A DNA stretch of 64,000 nucleotides from Acidithiobacillus_B sp049965315 (GCF_049965315.1 NZ_JBMFWL010000003.1:1-64000); one strand, 5' to 3'; shown: positions 14,309 to 24,035, numbered from the stretch's first letter. Notes: generated from the sequence alone by a model not told the origin. Numbers and translations: made by a program.

Positions 14309-16819
14309 ACCATCACGTCCTATGCGCAGGGTTCCTTACAGCATGAGGGAGAGGTCGCTGCCTACCAAAAGGCGCCTCCTGCCCAAGCGCCTCGACCAGC
14401 GAACGTGACCGACGTGCGCGGCGCCATGATCGGTCATCAGAGTTTTTTCCAGGGGTTGGCTGCGGGCCCGGATCACACCTTCTATGCCGCTGGGGGCGAT
14501 AGCAATGACGTGGCGGCCTTCACCATGAAAGAAGGCACACCCATGTTGTTGCGGCGTTACCCACTCACTTGGCAGTCTTTTCCCAAGAATCAGTATCCAT
14601 ACCAATATCAGGGCCATCACGTCGGCAAACCCCGCCTCTTTTACCCCGATGCGGTCGTCGTCGGTCCGCTGGATAAGCACTTGTATGTGACCGGCATGCT
14701 GGCCAACAGCCTGGCGCGCATCGATATTCAAACGGGGCACACCGACTATCTCAACGTCGGCCCCTACCCCTTTGCCGTCACCTTTGCCGATGGCGGCAAG
14801 CGCCTTGTCGTCAGCCTCTGGGGCGGTAATGCCGTAGCCATCGTCGATCCGCACGGCAAGAAGCTCCTGGGCACGGTGCGCGTCGGGCCTCCTACAGGTC
14901 CCGATAACACTCAGGCCGGCGTGCATCCCACTGCACTGGCGGCGGTGCCGCACTCGCCTAACGTGTTTGTGGCCCTCGCTAACATTGATCGCATTGCCGA
15001 GGTGGATACTGCCGATCTACGGGTCAAAGGCTTCATCAATGACGGCCCTTATCCTGATGCGCCTCCGGGCAGTTATCCGGATGGCCTGACCATTGCCAAT
15101 GGCAAACTCTTTGTCGCCAATGCCGGCAATAATGACGTTGCGGTCTATAACGATCAGACCGGTAAGGGCTTGGGGCTCATTCCCACAGGTTGGTACCCCA
15201 CCGCGATCACCCATACCCAAAAAGCGTTATACATTGTTGCGGCCAAAGGACTGGGATCCGGGCCAAACGTGGAGCACCAATGGGTAGGCAACATGATGGA
15301 TGGTCTGGTGCAGAAGGTGAATCTCCGAGATTTGACATTTCATCTGCCGGCCTGGACCCAGGAGAGTCTGTACAATGACGGATTTACGCCCGCGCAGCGG
15401 GCCACGCGCCACGCGGAGGATGTCAAGACCAGCGCATTTCTCCGCAAGCACATCCATTATGTGGTCTTCATTCTGCGCGAGAACAAAACTTTTGATGAGG
15501 ACTTTGGCGATTATAAAGCGGCAGGAGCCTGGGCGGATCCACAGTTGGATCTCTACGGGCCCAAGGAACTGCCTAACCTGTATAATTTGGCCCATGACTA
15601 TACGCTCTTTGTGAATTTCATGGCCGACGGTGAGGTGACCGCCCAGGGCCATCAGTGGACTACCGGCGCTTCGGACTCGGACTTCGTGCAGCGCACCTGG
15701 CCGGAGTACTACTCAGGGCGCGGCCTGGTGGCCAATCCGGGCTGGACGCAGTCCCTCATTCCCGGCGGAGCTGCGGGTACCGGGGGAGTCCCCCTCGGCG
15801 TGGACGACCCCTACGCCATTTACAAAAACCTTTCGGCCCTTGGCAAATGGTCCAATCCCTGGATCAGCTATCCAGCGCGCCTCTTTCTCTTCAACGACCT
15901 GCTGGGGCACAAGGTCCCCTTTGAGGACTTCGGGGAATTTGTCTCGCGTTCCGAGGCGGGCAATATCTCCAAGGCCATGAAAAGCCACCTGGCCACCGGT
16001 TTCCCCGGCTGGGACCGCATGATCCTCGACACCTATCGGGAGAAAATGGCCGAAAACTGGCTCAAGGCCCATCCCGGCGCCCGCTTCCCCCATTTCATCT
16101 ACATTTGGCTGCCTGACGACCATACCGCCGGGCGCTCGGCGTGCTACTACAATCCCGACTATTACGTCGCCAACAACGACCATGCCACGGCCAAGTTCAT
16201 CCACTACCTCTCCACCACCCCGGAATGGCGGCACATGGTGGTTTTCCTCACCGAGGACGATGCCCAGTCCGGCGCCGATCACATCAACGCCCATCGCACC
16301 TTCGCCCTGGCCATGGGTCCCTGGGTGAAAAAAGGCTTCCTCGAAAGCAATCTCTATTCACAGGTCAATATCCTCAAGACCACCGAAGCCATCTTCGGCC
16401 TGCCGCCCCTGTCCCAGTGGGATCAGAATGCCAGCGTGTTCTCGGGGATGTGGACCGACCATCCGGACTTCACGCCCACCAAGGTCCTTCCCATGCAGGT
16501 GCCCGTCACCTTCAATGCGGGAAAATGCACCCACTACACCCTGCTGCGCCGCGAGGCGGGAGTCACTGGGCATGCCCTGTCTCCAGACTGGTATCAGGCC
16601 CATCAAAGCAGCCATGGAGCCAGTTTGCCCGCTCCCCGCAAGACCCAGGCATACGCACCCACCACCCTGCTCAAGGTCCCCGGACCAGAGCAGATGAAAC
16701 AGGAATGGATTGCGGCCAAAGGAACCAAGGCCTATGCGCGGGAGATGCGCTACCTGAAGGCCTATGCGCAGGCCCGACACGCCCCCATGGCCGCCTATCA
16801 GGCAGGGGAAGCGGAGTGA
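14282..16819 (+). CDS. YncE-like beta-propeller / phosphoesterase fusion, probably 5'-truncated
   Basis: About 845 residues from ATG 14282, although the true start is uncertain. The N-terminal half has repeated propeller blades (LYVTGMLANSLARIDIQTG, KRLVVSLWGGNAVAIVDPHG, LFVANAGNNDVAVYND). The C-terminal half is a phosphoesterase (PF04185 type) with VVFILRENKTFDEDFGDY, WTTGASDSDFVQRTWPEYY, YIWLPDDHTAG and FLTEDDAQSGADHINAHR. Relatives are exported and start with a signal peptide. Here there is none, and no ribosome-binding site precedes any of the candidate starts (GTG 14231, ATG 14282, ATG 14423). The first blade looks incomplete. The 5' end is antisense to the broken glycosyltransferase, which suggests a deletion junction near 14.3 kb. 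It may not be expressed or exported. Confidence 0.75.
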   Translation: MANGATRAQTITSYAQGSLQHEGEVAAYQKAPPAQAPRPANVTDVRGAMIGHQSFFQGLAAGPDHTFYAAGGDSNDVAAFTMKEGTPMLLRRYPLTWQSFPKNQYPYQYQGHHVGKPRLFYPDAVVVGPLDKHLYVTGMLANSLARIDIQTGHTDYLNVGPYPFAVTFADGGKRLVVSLWGGNAVAIVDPHGKKLLGTVRVGPPTGPDNTQAGVHPTALAAVPHSPNVFVALANIDRIAEVDTADLRVKGFINDGPYPDAPPGSYPDGLTIANGKLFVANAGNNDVAVYNDQTGKGLGLIPTGWYPTAITHTQKALYIVAAKGLGSGPNVEHQWVGNMMDGLVQKVNLRDLTFHLPAWTQESLYNDGFTPAQRATRHAEDVKTSAFLRKHIHYVVFILRENKTFDEDFGDYKAAGAWADPQLDLYGPKELPNLYNLAHDYTLFVNFMADGEVTAQGHQWTTGASDSDFVQRTWPEYYSGRGLVANPGWTQSLIPGGAAGTGGVPLGVDDPYAIYKNLSALGKWSNPWISYPARLFLFNDLLGHKVPFEDFGEFVSRSEAGNISKAMKSHLATGFPGWDRMILDTYREKMAENWLKAHPGARFPHFIYIWLPDDHTAGRSACYYNPDYYVANNDHATAKFIHYLSTTPEWRHMVVFLTEDDAQSGADHINAHRTFALAMGPWVKKGFLESNLYSQVNILKTTEAIFGLPPLSQWDQNASVFSGMWTDHPDFTPTKVLPMQVPVTFNAGKCTHYTLLRREAGVTGHALSPDWYQAHQSSHGASLPAPRKTQAYAPTTLLKVPGPEQMKQEWIAAKGTKAYAREMRYLKAYAQARHAPMAAYQAGEAE

Positions 16820-17001
16820 TGCTGCCATGCCCTTTAACTGAAAAGCGGGGTTATATCGCAACAGGCTGCATGGAATGAACGGCAATGGCGGAAGATCATT
16901 CCCTACCAGCCTTCATTCGCTGCAAACATAGTGCGTTGTCAATGCGGCTTTCGCCGCGAATACCTGAGAGACAGACAACACTGGGCAATGGCAGGCGCCT
17001 T

Positions 17002-19236
17002 TCACTTGCTCTTACGGCTACGCCTCTTTTTCGGGCTCTCCGCGGTATCCGTCACCCGCTCGAAATCGATCTTGCGCTCATCCAGATTGACGTTCGCCAC
17101 CCGGACGATGATGTCATCGCCCAACTGGAAAGTCTCCCGGGTGCGCTCACCAAGGAGGCGGTAGTGCTGGGCGTCGAAATGGAAATAATCCTCGCCCAGG
17201 GTGGATATATGCACCAGCCCTTCCACATAGACCTCGCGCAGCGCCACGAACAGACCAAAGCCGGTCACACCGGTAATGATGCCCGTATAGACCTCGCCAA
17301 CCTTGTCCAGCATGAACTCGCATTTGAGCCAGTTCACCGCCTCCCGGCTGGCCTCGTCCGCCCGCCTTTCCGTCATGGAACAATGCTGGCCCAGGTCCTG
17401 TAGGGCCTTTTTGGGTATCCACCGGGATTGCTCCGTGCCCCCCTCCTCCAGCAAGGTCTGGATGCCGCGATGGACCAGGAGGTCCGGATAGCGGCGGATA
17501 GGCGAGGTAAAATGGGTATAAGCCGGAAAGGCCAGACCAAAATGCATCCCCGTATCCACCGTATAATAGGCTTGGGAAAGACTGCGCAGGACCACCGTCT
17601 GGATCAGGCTGGCATCGCTGCGCTCCCGGGTCTGCTCCAGGATCTGGGCGAGATCCGCGCTGCGCGGGCGCTCGGGCAGACGCACCGGCACCCCCAGCTC
17701 ACTCAGGAAGCGGCGCAGGTCTTCCAATTTGTCCACGGAGGGCTCGGGATGCACCCGGTAGAGCATGGGCATCTCATGGATGCGGAAAAACTGCGCCGCG
17801 CAGACATTGGCCGCCAGCATGCACTCTTCAATGATGCGGTGCGCCACATTGCGGGTCAGGGCCGCAATTCGCTCGATGCGCCCCTCCTCGTTGTAGATGA
17901 TTTTGGTTTCCTGGGTATCGAATTCAATGGTACCCCGCCGCTCCCGCGCACGGGATAGGCTTCCATACAGGGCCCGCAAGGCCTCTATGTGGGGCACCAT
18001 CTCCCGATCCTGCTCGCGCAATTGGGCATCGCCATCGAGAATGGCGGCCACTTCATCATAGGTGAAGCGCCGCCGCGAGCGCATGACTCCCCGTGCAAAG
18101 CGGAAGCGGAGCACCTCGCCATCCCTGCCCACGTCCATCTCGCAGACCATGCATAGGCGGTCCACATGGGGGTTGAGGGAACACAGGCCATTGGAGAGCA
18201 CCTCCGGCAGCATCGGTATCACCCGCCGGGGAAAATAGACGGAATTCCCCCGCGCCTGGGCCTCCAGATCCAGCGCGCTCCCGGGGCGCACATAGGTCGC
18301 CACATCGGCAATGGCCACCGTCAGCCGGAAACCCTCGGAACTTTCCTCGGCATAGACGGCATCGTCAAAGTCCTTGGCATCGGCACCATCGATGGTGACC
18401 AGCGGCAGATGGCGAAAATCCCGACGGCCCTCTTTCATGGCCTCGGGAACCTCCGCGGAAAATTTCGCGCTTTCCGCCAGCACGGCCTCGGGCCATTGAT
18501 GGGGCAAGCCGTAGTTGCGTACCGCGATCTCCACCTCCATGCCCGGCGCCATGTGTTCGCCCAGGACCTCCACCACCCTTCCCTGGGGCACATTGCGCCC
18601 TTCGGGGTAGTGGGTAATCTCCAGGATCACGATTTGCCCGTGGACCGCCCCGCCGCAGCCGCCTTCCACCACGGCAAATTCCTGGGCAATGCGCCGATCT
18701 TCGGGGATGACATGGTGCACCCCCTCCTCGCTGTAGAGGCGTCCCACCACCTGTTTCACCGCCCGTTCCAGGACTCGCACCACGGCACCTTCGGTGCGGC
18801 CGCGGCGGTCCTCGCCAATGGCCCGCCCGAGAATGATGTCCCCATGGAGGACCTTGCGCATTTCCCGCGGCGAAAGGAAGAGATCCTTGCCGCGCTCGTC
18901 GGGAATGAGAAAGCCGAAGCCGTCGGGATGGGCGCTGACCGTCCCGCGGATGAGTTCCATGGCTGCGACGATGCCATAGGCCCCGCGCCGATTACGGACA
19001 ATCTGCCCGTCCCGCTCCATGGCGCGCAAGCGGCGGCGAAGCGCCTCCAGGTCATCTTCCACAACATCGAGATCGCCGGCGATGCTCTCCAGGGTCGCCG
19101 GTTTTCCGGCCTCCGCGAGATAGCTCAGGATGTATTCGCGGCTGACGATGGGGCGTTCGTATTTTTCTTTTTCCCGGCCGTACATCGGATCGCGTTCGCT
19201 GAGCGACGCGTCCTTGGGGTTCTGTGTTTCCGGCAT
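17002..19236 (-). CDS. rnr: Ribonuclease R
   Basis: Processive 3'-5' exoribonuclease of the RNB family, 744 residues, active on structured RNA. Order: an N-terminal winged helix (YERPIVSREYILSYLAEAG), cold-shock-like OB domains (HPDGFGFLIPDERGKDLFL), an RNB catalytic domain with the Asp cluster in TIDGADAKDFDDAVYAEE, and HFTSPIRRYPDLLVHRGI. A C-terminal S1 domain (VYTGIITGVTGFGLFVAL) and a basic tail (KKRRSRKSK) follow. The start is ATG 19236, after GAGGAG. The open frame beyond it is antisense to tRNA-Leu and is not coding. Convergent with the phosphoesterase, and 182 bases separate them without a clear terminator. Confidence 0.96.
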   Translation of the reverse strand: MPETQNPKDASLSERDPMYGREKEKYERPIVSREYILSYLAEAGKPATLESIAGDLDVVEDDLEALRRRLRAMERDGQIVRNRRGAYGIVAAMELIRGTVSAHPDGFGFLIPDERGKDLFLSPREMRKVLHGDIILGRAIGEDRRGRTEGAVVRVLERAVKQVVGRLYSEEGVHHVIPEDRRIAQEFAVVEGGCGGAVHGQIVILEITHYPEGRNVPQGRVVEVLGEHMAPGMEVEIAVRNYGLPHQWPEAVLAESAKFSAEVPEAMKEGRRDFRHLPLVTIDGADAKDFDDAVYAEESSEGFRLTVAIADVATYVRPGSALDLEAQARGNSVYFPRRVIPMLPEVLSNGLCSLNPHVDRLCMVCEMDVGRDGEVLRFRFARGVMRSRRRFTYDEVAAILDGDAQLREQDREMVPHIEALRALYGSLSRARERRGTIEFDTQETKIIYNEEGRIERIAALTRNVAHRIIEECMLAANVCAAQFFRIHEMPMLYRVHPEPSVDKLEDLRRFLSELGVPVRLPERPRSADLAQILEQTRERSDASLIQTVVLRSLSQAYYTVDTGMHFGLAFPAYTHFTSPIRRYPDLLVHRGIQTLLEEGGTEQSRWIPKKALQDLGQHCSMTERRADEASREAVNWLKCEFMLDKVGEVYTGIITGVTGFGLFVALREVYVEGLVHISTLGEDYFHFDAQHYRLLGERTRETFQLGDDIIVRVANVNLDERKIDFERVTDTAESPKKRRSRKSK

Positions 19237-19264
19237 TGACAAATGCTCCTCAATTGATGAAAAT
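19236..19264 (+). promoter_or_regulatory. Probable promoter of tRNA-Leu(CAG)
   Basis: A perfect TTGACA (19236-19241), a 17-bp spacer and GAAAAT (19259-19264), ten bases before the mature tRNA 5' end. The -10 is weak. It overlaps the rnr start region on the other strand. Confidence 0.4.
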
Positions 19265-19273
19265 CCGTTCCAC

Positions 19274-19360
19274 GCCGAGGTGGCGGAATTGGTAGACGCG
19301 CTAGGTTCAGGTCCTAGTGGGCGAAAGCTTGTGCTGGTTCGAGTCCAGTCCTCGGTACCA
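19274..19360 (+). tRNA. tRNA-Leu(CAG)
   Basis: 87 nt including the encoded CCA. The acceptor stem is GCCGAGG / CCTCGGT, with a G1-T72 wobble at the end and discriminator A. The D arm TGGCGGAATTGGTAGACGC is class-II leucine type. Anticodon stem CTAGG / CCTAG with loop TTCAGGT gives anticodon CAG. There is a long variable arm, and the T arm is CTGGTTCGAGTCCAG. It is transcribed alone, between the divergent rnr start and the end of purA. Confidence 0.96.
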
Positions 19361-19369
19361 AAAAGTAAA

Positions 19370-19396
19370 GGGTAGGCGTAACGCCTGCCCTTTTTT
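19370..19396 (+). terminator. Terminator after tRNA-Leu
   Basis: GGGTAGGCG (19370-19378), loop TAA, CGCCTGCCC (19382-19390), then TTTTTT. The stem is 9 bp with one T-G pair. Read on the minus strand the same stem is followed by TTTACTTTTT and could also end the purA transcript. Confidence 0.85.
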
Positions 19397-19452
19397 ATGG
19401 GCGCTGCCGGAATGCGCGGTACAAGTCGCACACACTGCGCAACCCTCCATGA

Positions 19453-20742
19453 TCAAAGCAATTCAGCGCGCAAAATGGTGTCTTCCCGGTCCGGACCCGT
19501 GGAAATAATGGCCAGGGGACGCCCCACCAGTGCGGCGACGCGCTCCAGATAATGGCGGGCATTGACCGGGAGATCCTCCCAACGCCGTGCGCCCGCGGTG
19601 GATTCCTTCCAGCCGGGCAGCGTTTCATAAATCGGTTCGCAGGCGGCCAGGGCCTCCGCCCCGCAGGGCAGATCTTCCCGGGCCACGCCATTGACACGAT
19701 AGCCCACGGCCACCTGGATCTCGCTCAGGCCGTCCAGCACATCGAGCTTGGTGATGCACAATCCGGACACCCCGTTGACCCGGCAGGCCGCGCGCAGGGC
19801 CACCACATCGAACCAGCCGCAGCGCCGCGCCCTGCCGGTGGTGGAGCCGATTTCCGCTCCCCGTTCGGCAAGATAAATGCCGGTCTCGTCAAAAAGCTCC
19901 GTCGGGAATGGCCCGGAACCGACCCGGGTCGTATAGGCCTTGGTGATCCCCAATACATAGCCCAACGCCTCAGGCCCGACACCGCTGCCCACGGCCGCCG
20001 CCGCCGCCACGGTGTTGGAGGAAGTGACGAAGGGATAGGTACCGTGATCGACGTCCAGCAAGGTGCCCTGGGCGCCCTCGAAGAGGATGCGGGCACCGCG
20101 CTCCTGGAGATGGGCCAGACGCAGGGAGACATCGGTCACCATGGGCGCCAGGCGTTCCGCCAGACTCAGATAGCGTTCCAGGATGGCATGGAAATCTTCG
20201 GGTTCCTGGCGGAAGTAGTGCTGCAGGACGAAGTTGTGATAATCCAGCGCCTCGCCCAGTTTGGCGGCAAAGCGTTCCCGATGGAAGAGATCCGCCACGC
20301 GCAAGGCCCGGCGGGCCACCTTGTCTTCATAGGCCGGACCGATGCCGCGGCCGGTGGTGCCGATCTTGCCCGCCCCCTTGGCCAGTTCCCGGGCCAGATC
20401 GAGGCTCTTGTGATAGGGCAGGATCAGCGGACAGGCGGCGGAGATGAAGAGGCGCTGGGCCGCGTCTGGGACCACCTCCCGCAGGGTATCCAGTTCTTCA
20501 AAAAGCGCCAGGGGATCCAGCACCACGCCATTGCCGATATAGCACTCCACGCCGGCATGGAGGATGCCCGAGGGAATGAGGTGCAGGACCGTCTTGCGTG
20601 ATCCGATCACCAGTGTATGCCCGGCATTATGGCCGCCCTGAAAGCGCACCACCGCCTGGCAAAGCTCCGTCAGCCAGTCGACAATCTTGCCCTTGCCTTC
20701 ATCACCCCATTGGGTGCCCACGATTACGAGATTCTTTGCCAT
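19453..20742 (-). CDS. purA: Adenylosuccinate synthetase
   Basis: GTP-dependent synthesis of adenylosuccinate from IMP and aspartate, the first step to AMP. 429 residues. N-terminal VGTQWGDEGKGKIVDWLTE contains the catalytic Asp and P-loop, and GGHNAGHTLVIG carries the catalytic His. TTGRGIGPAYEDKVARR and the C-terminal GWKESTAGARRWEDLPVNA are typical. Last gene of the miaA-hfq-hflX-hflK-hflC-hisZ-purA run. It starts at ATG 20742, eight bases after hisZ, with GGAG in the hisZ tail. Confidence 0.97.
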   Translation of the reverse strand: MAKNLVIVGTQWGDEGKGKIVDWLTELCQAVVRFQGGHNAGHTLVIGSRKTVLHLIPSGILHAGVECYIGNGVVLDPLALFEELDTLREVVPDAAQRLFISAACPLILPYHKSLDLARELAKGAGKIGTTGRGIGPAYEDKVARRALRVADLFHRERFAAKLGEALDYHNFVLQHYFRQEPEDFHAILERYLSLAERLAPMVTDVSLRLAHLQERGARILFEGAQGTLLDVDHGTYPFVTSSNTVAAAAAVGSGVGPEALGYVLGITKAYTTRVGSGPFPTELFDETGIYLAERGAEIGSTTGRARRCGWFDVVALRAACRVNGVSGLCITKLDVLDGLSEIQVAVGYRVNGVAREDLPCGAEALAACEPIYETLPGWKESTAGARRWEDLPVNARHYLERVAALVGRPLAIISTGPDREDTILRAELL

Positions 20743-20750
20743 AACACGGA

Positions 20751-21989
20751 CTACTCCGCATCCTCCTCGATGGTGATGTCTGGGCCGGTCAACGGCCTTA
20801 CATGCCAGTTCCCGCCGCTTTTCTCTAACACGGATCCATATCCTTCCTCGACCAGATACGGATCGGTCGCTGCCAACTCTGCGCTAAAATCCTGAATGAC
20901 CCGCTGCCCCTGCTGGCGCAAGGCCGCGATGGCCTGCCAAAGATCGACCGCCTGCCCTCCTGGTGCCCAGATCGTTCGCGTTCCACCCCCCTCCCGCACG
21001 GACGGGAGAATGGGCTTGAGATCAAGGCTGAAGCCCGTCGCCGGTCGACTCACGCCAAAGGCCAGTCCGATACCGTCATACCGCCCGCCGCTCGCCAGCG
21101 CTGCACCCTGCTGCGGCCCATAGGCGGAGAAGAGGAGCCCGGTGTGATACTGGTGGCCATGCACCTCGGCCAGGTCGCATTGCAACTGCAATTGGGGATA
21201 ACGTTGTTGCAACTGGGTCCAGATGAAGAGCAACTGGTCCAGGGCAGCGCGAACGGCGCCATGGTGTCCCAGTTGCCCTTGGGTCCGTTCCAGCACTTCC
21301 AGCCCCCCATGGGCACGCAGAAGGATGCCGAAGTCATCCATCAGCTCCGTACCGCAACCCTTGCTGTCCAGCCAGAGCCGGATGTCCGGCCACGCTTTCC
21401 GCTCCAGCAGCCGCAGCAGTTCCGCCCGCAAGTCCTGGTGAAAGCCGGCGGCGTCGGCCAAGGCATGGGCGATCCCTACATGCCCCAAATCCAAGAGCAA
21501 ATCGCCCACCCGACAGTGCAACAGGCTTTCCACCATCAGGGAAAGCACCTCAAGATCCGCTTCGGGCCCGGCGACCCCAAAGAGTTCAGCCCCCACCTGA
21601 AAGGGCGCCCGACTGCCGCCCAGGTGGTCAGGGCGCGCCCGCAACACGGTGCCGGCATAGCAGAGGCGCCGGGTCTCGCCATCAGCCGAGATTTGCGCAT
21701 CGATGCGCGCCATCTGCGGCGTCATGTCGGAGCGCAAGCCCACCAGCCGTCCGCTGGCCTGATCCACCAGCTTCCAGGTCTGCAGATCCAGGTCGGCGGC
21801 ACTGCCGGTTAGCAGGCTTTCCAGGTGTTCCACCAGGGGTGGGATGACCTGACGGTACCCCCATCCGGCATAGAGATCCAGCAGGCCGCGGCGACAGGTT
21901 TCCAACATCTCGGCACGCTCCGGCAGCGTATCCTCGAAGCCGCTGGGCAACAGCCAGGCGGGATAGGCGGAAGGGGCCTGCGCCTTCAT
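20751..21989 (-). CDS. hisZ: ATP phosphoribosyltransferase regulatory subunit HisZ
   Basis: HisZ is a catalytically inactive histidyl-tRNA-synthetase paralogue that forms the active ATP phosphoribosyltransferase with the short HisG and confers histidine feedback. 412 residues: motif-2-like GLRSDMTPQMARIDAQ, YAGTVLRARPDHLGGSRAPFQVGAELFG and C-terminal SGGRYDGIGLAFGVSRPATGF. The tRNA anticodon-binding domain is missing or divergent, which separates it from HisS. ATGA overlap with hflC. It implies that a short-form HisG is encoded elsewhere. Confidence 0.93.
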   Translation of the reverse strand: MKAQAPSAYPAWLLPSGFEDTLPERAEMLETCRRGLLDLYAGWGYRQVIPPLVEHLESLLTGSAADLDLQTWKLVDQASGRLVGLRSDMTPQMARIDAQISADGETRRLCYAGTVLRARPDHLGGSRAPFQVGAELFGVAGPEADLEVLSLMVESLLHCRVGDLLLDLGHVGIAHALADAAGFHQDLRAELLRLLERKAWPDIRLWLDSKGCGTELMDDFGILLRAHGGLEVLERTQGQLGHHGAVRAALDQLLFIWTQLQQRYPQLQLQCDLAEVHGHQYHTGLLFSAYGPQQGAALASGGRYDGIGLAFGVSRPATGFSLDLKPILPSVREGGGTRTIWAPGGQAVDLWQAIAALRQQGQRVIQDFSAELAATDPYLVEEGYGSVLEKSGGNWHVRPLTGPDITIEEDAE

Positions 21990-22861
21990 TTCCCCGCCGC
22001 CCCCAGGGTATGCCGGAAGTATTTGAAGAACGGCGAGTCGGGGTTGAGCACCAGGACATCTTTTCCGCCCAGACTCTGCCGATAGGCCTCCAGACTACGA
22101 TAGAAGGAAAAGAAGGCCGGATTTTTACCGTAGGCCTGGCCGTAGATATTGCCCGCTTCCGCGTCGCCCTGACCTTTCAACTCCTCCACCTGACGATAGG
22201 CATCGGCCAGGATCTGGGTCTTCTCCTTGTCCGCCTGGGCACGAATCTCCGCTGCCGCTTCGGCGCCGCGGGAGCGATACTCATTGGCTTCCTGGGTACG
22301 TTCCGCCTCCATCCGCTTGTACACGGCCTGGAGGACTTCCGGCGGCAGACCTACCTGCAGGATGCGCACGTCCACCAGTTGGATGCCCAAGGCCTGGAGG
22401 CGCTGATTGGCGCTGGCGAGGACGGGGTCGATCATTTGCTTGCGATTGCCGGTAATGACCGCCTCCAGCGGCATCTTGCCCACCTCCCCGCGCAGGAAGG
22501 AGCGGACAATATCACCGATGCGGGCCTGGGCAGTGGCGGCGTTACGCACGCTGGTATAAAAAACCAAAGGCTTGGTGATCCGCCATTCGGCATAAAAATC
22601 CACCAGGACCGGCTTCTTCTCCACGGTCAGATAAGACTCTGGCTGGGTGCTATAGCTGGCCAGGCGCTTATCCAGGAAGATCACGTCCTGAACCAGGGGC
22701 CACTTGAAATACAAACCGGGTTGTTCCACCACGCGCACGGGCTTGCCAAACTCCAGCACCACCGCGCTCTGGGTCATGCGGACGGTATAAAAACTGGCGG
22801 ACACCAGGAGCAGTATGCCCAGGAGGACCAGCATGCCTACGCTCCAGCCGGCATTTTTCAT
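21986..22861 (-). CDS. hflC: Protease modulator HflC
   Basis: SPFH/Band-7 membrane protein, 291 residues, partner of HflK in the complex that encloses and modulates FtsH. One N-terminal transmembrane helix (VGMLVLLGILLLVSASFYTV) is followed by the Band-7 domain (GKPVRVVEQPGLYFKWPLVQ) and a long charged helix (RTQEANEYRSRGAEAAAEIR). The C-terminal NPDSPFFKYFRHTLG is family-typical. ATGA overlaps join it to hflK upstream and hisZ downstream. Confidence 0.95.
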   Translation of the reverse strand: MKNAGWSVGMLVLLGILLLVSASFYTVRMTQSAVVLEFGKPVRVVEQPGLYFKWPLVQDVIFLDKRLASYSTQPESYLTVEKKPVLVDFYAEWRITKPLVFYTSVRNAATAQARIGDIVRSFLRGEVGKMPLEAVITGNRKQMIDPVLASANQRLQALGIQLVDVRILQVGLPPEVLQAVYKRMEAERTQEANEYRSRGAEAAAEIRAQADKEKTQILADAYRQVEELKGQGDAEAGNIYGQAYGKNPAFFSFYRSLEAYRQSLGGKDVLVLNPDSPFFKYFRHTLGAAGK

Positions 22862-24021
22862 GATGCACCCCCAGGCAATACCACGGGCGCGACGGCGCTC
22901 TGCGCCGGGGCGATGGGCAGGGGTTTTGCGGAAACGGTGGGCGCCGCGGCGCCGGCGGTACTGCTGGCTTCGTGCATCTGATTGCCGGCCATCGGCATAT
23001 AAATCACAGGCTGCCCCTTGCCTTCAATAATGACCTTTTGCGTATGGCTGAGGATGTCCTGCATGGTCTGCAGGTACATGCGTTCACTCACGACCTTTGG
23101 ATTCTTTTCATAAGCGCCCAGTATATCGAGGAAACGGGCGCTATCCCCTTTGGCGCGATCGACCACCTGCTGCTTGTAGGCTTCGGCGCCCGTCACCATG
23201 GCCGACGCCTCACCCCGGGCGCGGGGGACGATATTATTGGCATAGGCCTGCGCCTCGTTGCGCGCCCGCTCCAGGTCCTCCCGCGCGGCCGTCACATCCA
23301 GGAAGGCCGGCTGCACCGCCTTGGGGGGGCCCACCTCCAGCAACTGCACGGCATCCACCGTGATGCCCGCATGGTAACGGTTGAGCAGGTCCTGCATGAT
23401 GGTCATGGCCTGCTGCTCCACAGGCCCGCGCCCGGCGGTGAGGAGGCCGTCGATCTTGCTCCGCCCCACCACTTCGCGCATGGCCGATTCGGCCACGTAA
23501 CGCACCAGTTGTTCCGGACTGGTGGTGGCGAAGAGATACTGGCTCGGGTTGCTGATCCGGTATTGCACGGCAAAACGGACATCGACCACATTTTCGTCCG
23601 CCGTCAGCATCATGCCCGGGTTGAGGGCGTCACCACTGCCCGTATAGCCCAGGACCAGGCGCAGGCTCTGGGTGACCTTGGGCGTGTAGACCTCCTCGAT
23701 GGGATAGGGAAGATGATAATGCAGCCCCGGTTCGACAATGTTGACTTCCTTGCCGAAGCGCAGCACCACGCCCTGCTCGTCGGGCCCTACGACGTAGATG
23801 CCCGAGGCAAGCCACGTCAGCGCCACGACCCCGGCCACGATCATCGGCAATTTGTTCATCCATTCCCGCGACGCCCCGGGACCGCCCTTCCCCCCCAGAG
23901 CGCCGCCGAGACGGCGCAGTTCCGCGGTGATTTTTTTGATGTCGAAGGGTGGCTTTTGTTGATTGGGGCGCCGTCCCCAGGGATTATCATTCTTGTTCCC
24001 GCCCGGATCACTCCACGGCAT
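22858..24021 (-). CDS. hflK: FtsH protease activity modulator HflK
   Basis: 387 residues from ATG 24021 (MPWSDPGGNKNDNPWG, the standard HflK beginning). A 34-codon upstream extension overlaps hflX and is not needed. A Gly/Pro-rich cytoplasmic tail precedes one transmembrane helix (LPMIVAGVVALTWLASGIYVV). The SPFH domain (GPDEQGVVLRFGKEVNIVEPG) and the helix with ARGEASAMVTGAEAYKQQVVDRAKGD follow. It partners HflC around FtsH. A Shine-Dalgarno sequence (GAAGGAGAG) precedes the start. Confidence 0.95.
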   Translation of the reverse strand: MPWSDPGGNKNDNPWGRRPNQQKPPFDIKKITAELRRLGGALGGKGGPGASREWMNKLPMIVAGVVALTWLASGIYVVGPDEQGVVLRFGKEVNIVEPGLHYHLPYPIEEVYTPKVTQSLRLVLGYTGSGDALNPGMMLTADENVVDVRFAVQYRISNPSQYLFATTSPEQLVRYVAESAMREVVGRSKIDGLLTAGRGPVEQQAMTIMQDLLNRYHAGITVDAVQLLEVGPPKAVQPAFLDVTAAREDLERARNEAQAYANNIVPRARGEASAMVTGAEAYKQQVVDRAKGDSARFLDILGAYEKNPKVVSERMYLQTMQDILSHTQKVIIEGKGQPVIYMPMAGNQMHEASSTAGAAAPTVSAKPLPIAPAQSAVAPVVLPGGAS

Positions 24022-24035
24022 GCCGCTCTCCTTCC

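Noticed and set aside
16952..16965. GCGGC-TTTC-GCCGC hairpin as a terminator between the phosphoesterase and rnr
   Set aside because: The 5-bp stem is followed by no T-run on either strand.
19236..19431. N-terminal extension of RNase R across the tRNA-Leu gene
   Set aside because: The stretch is antisense to an intact tRNA and lacks a ribosome-binding site. ATG 19236 behind GAGGAG is the standard start.
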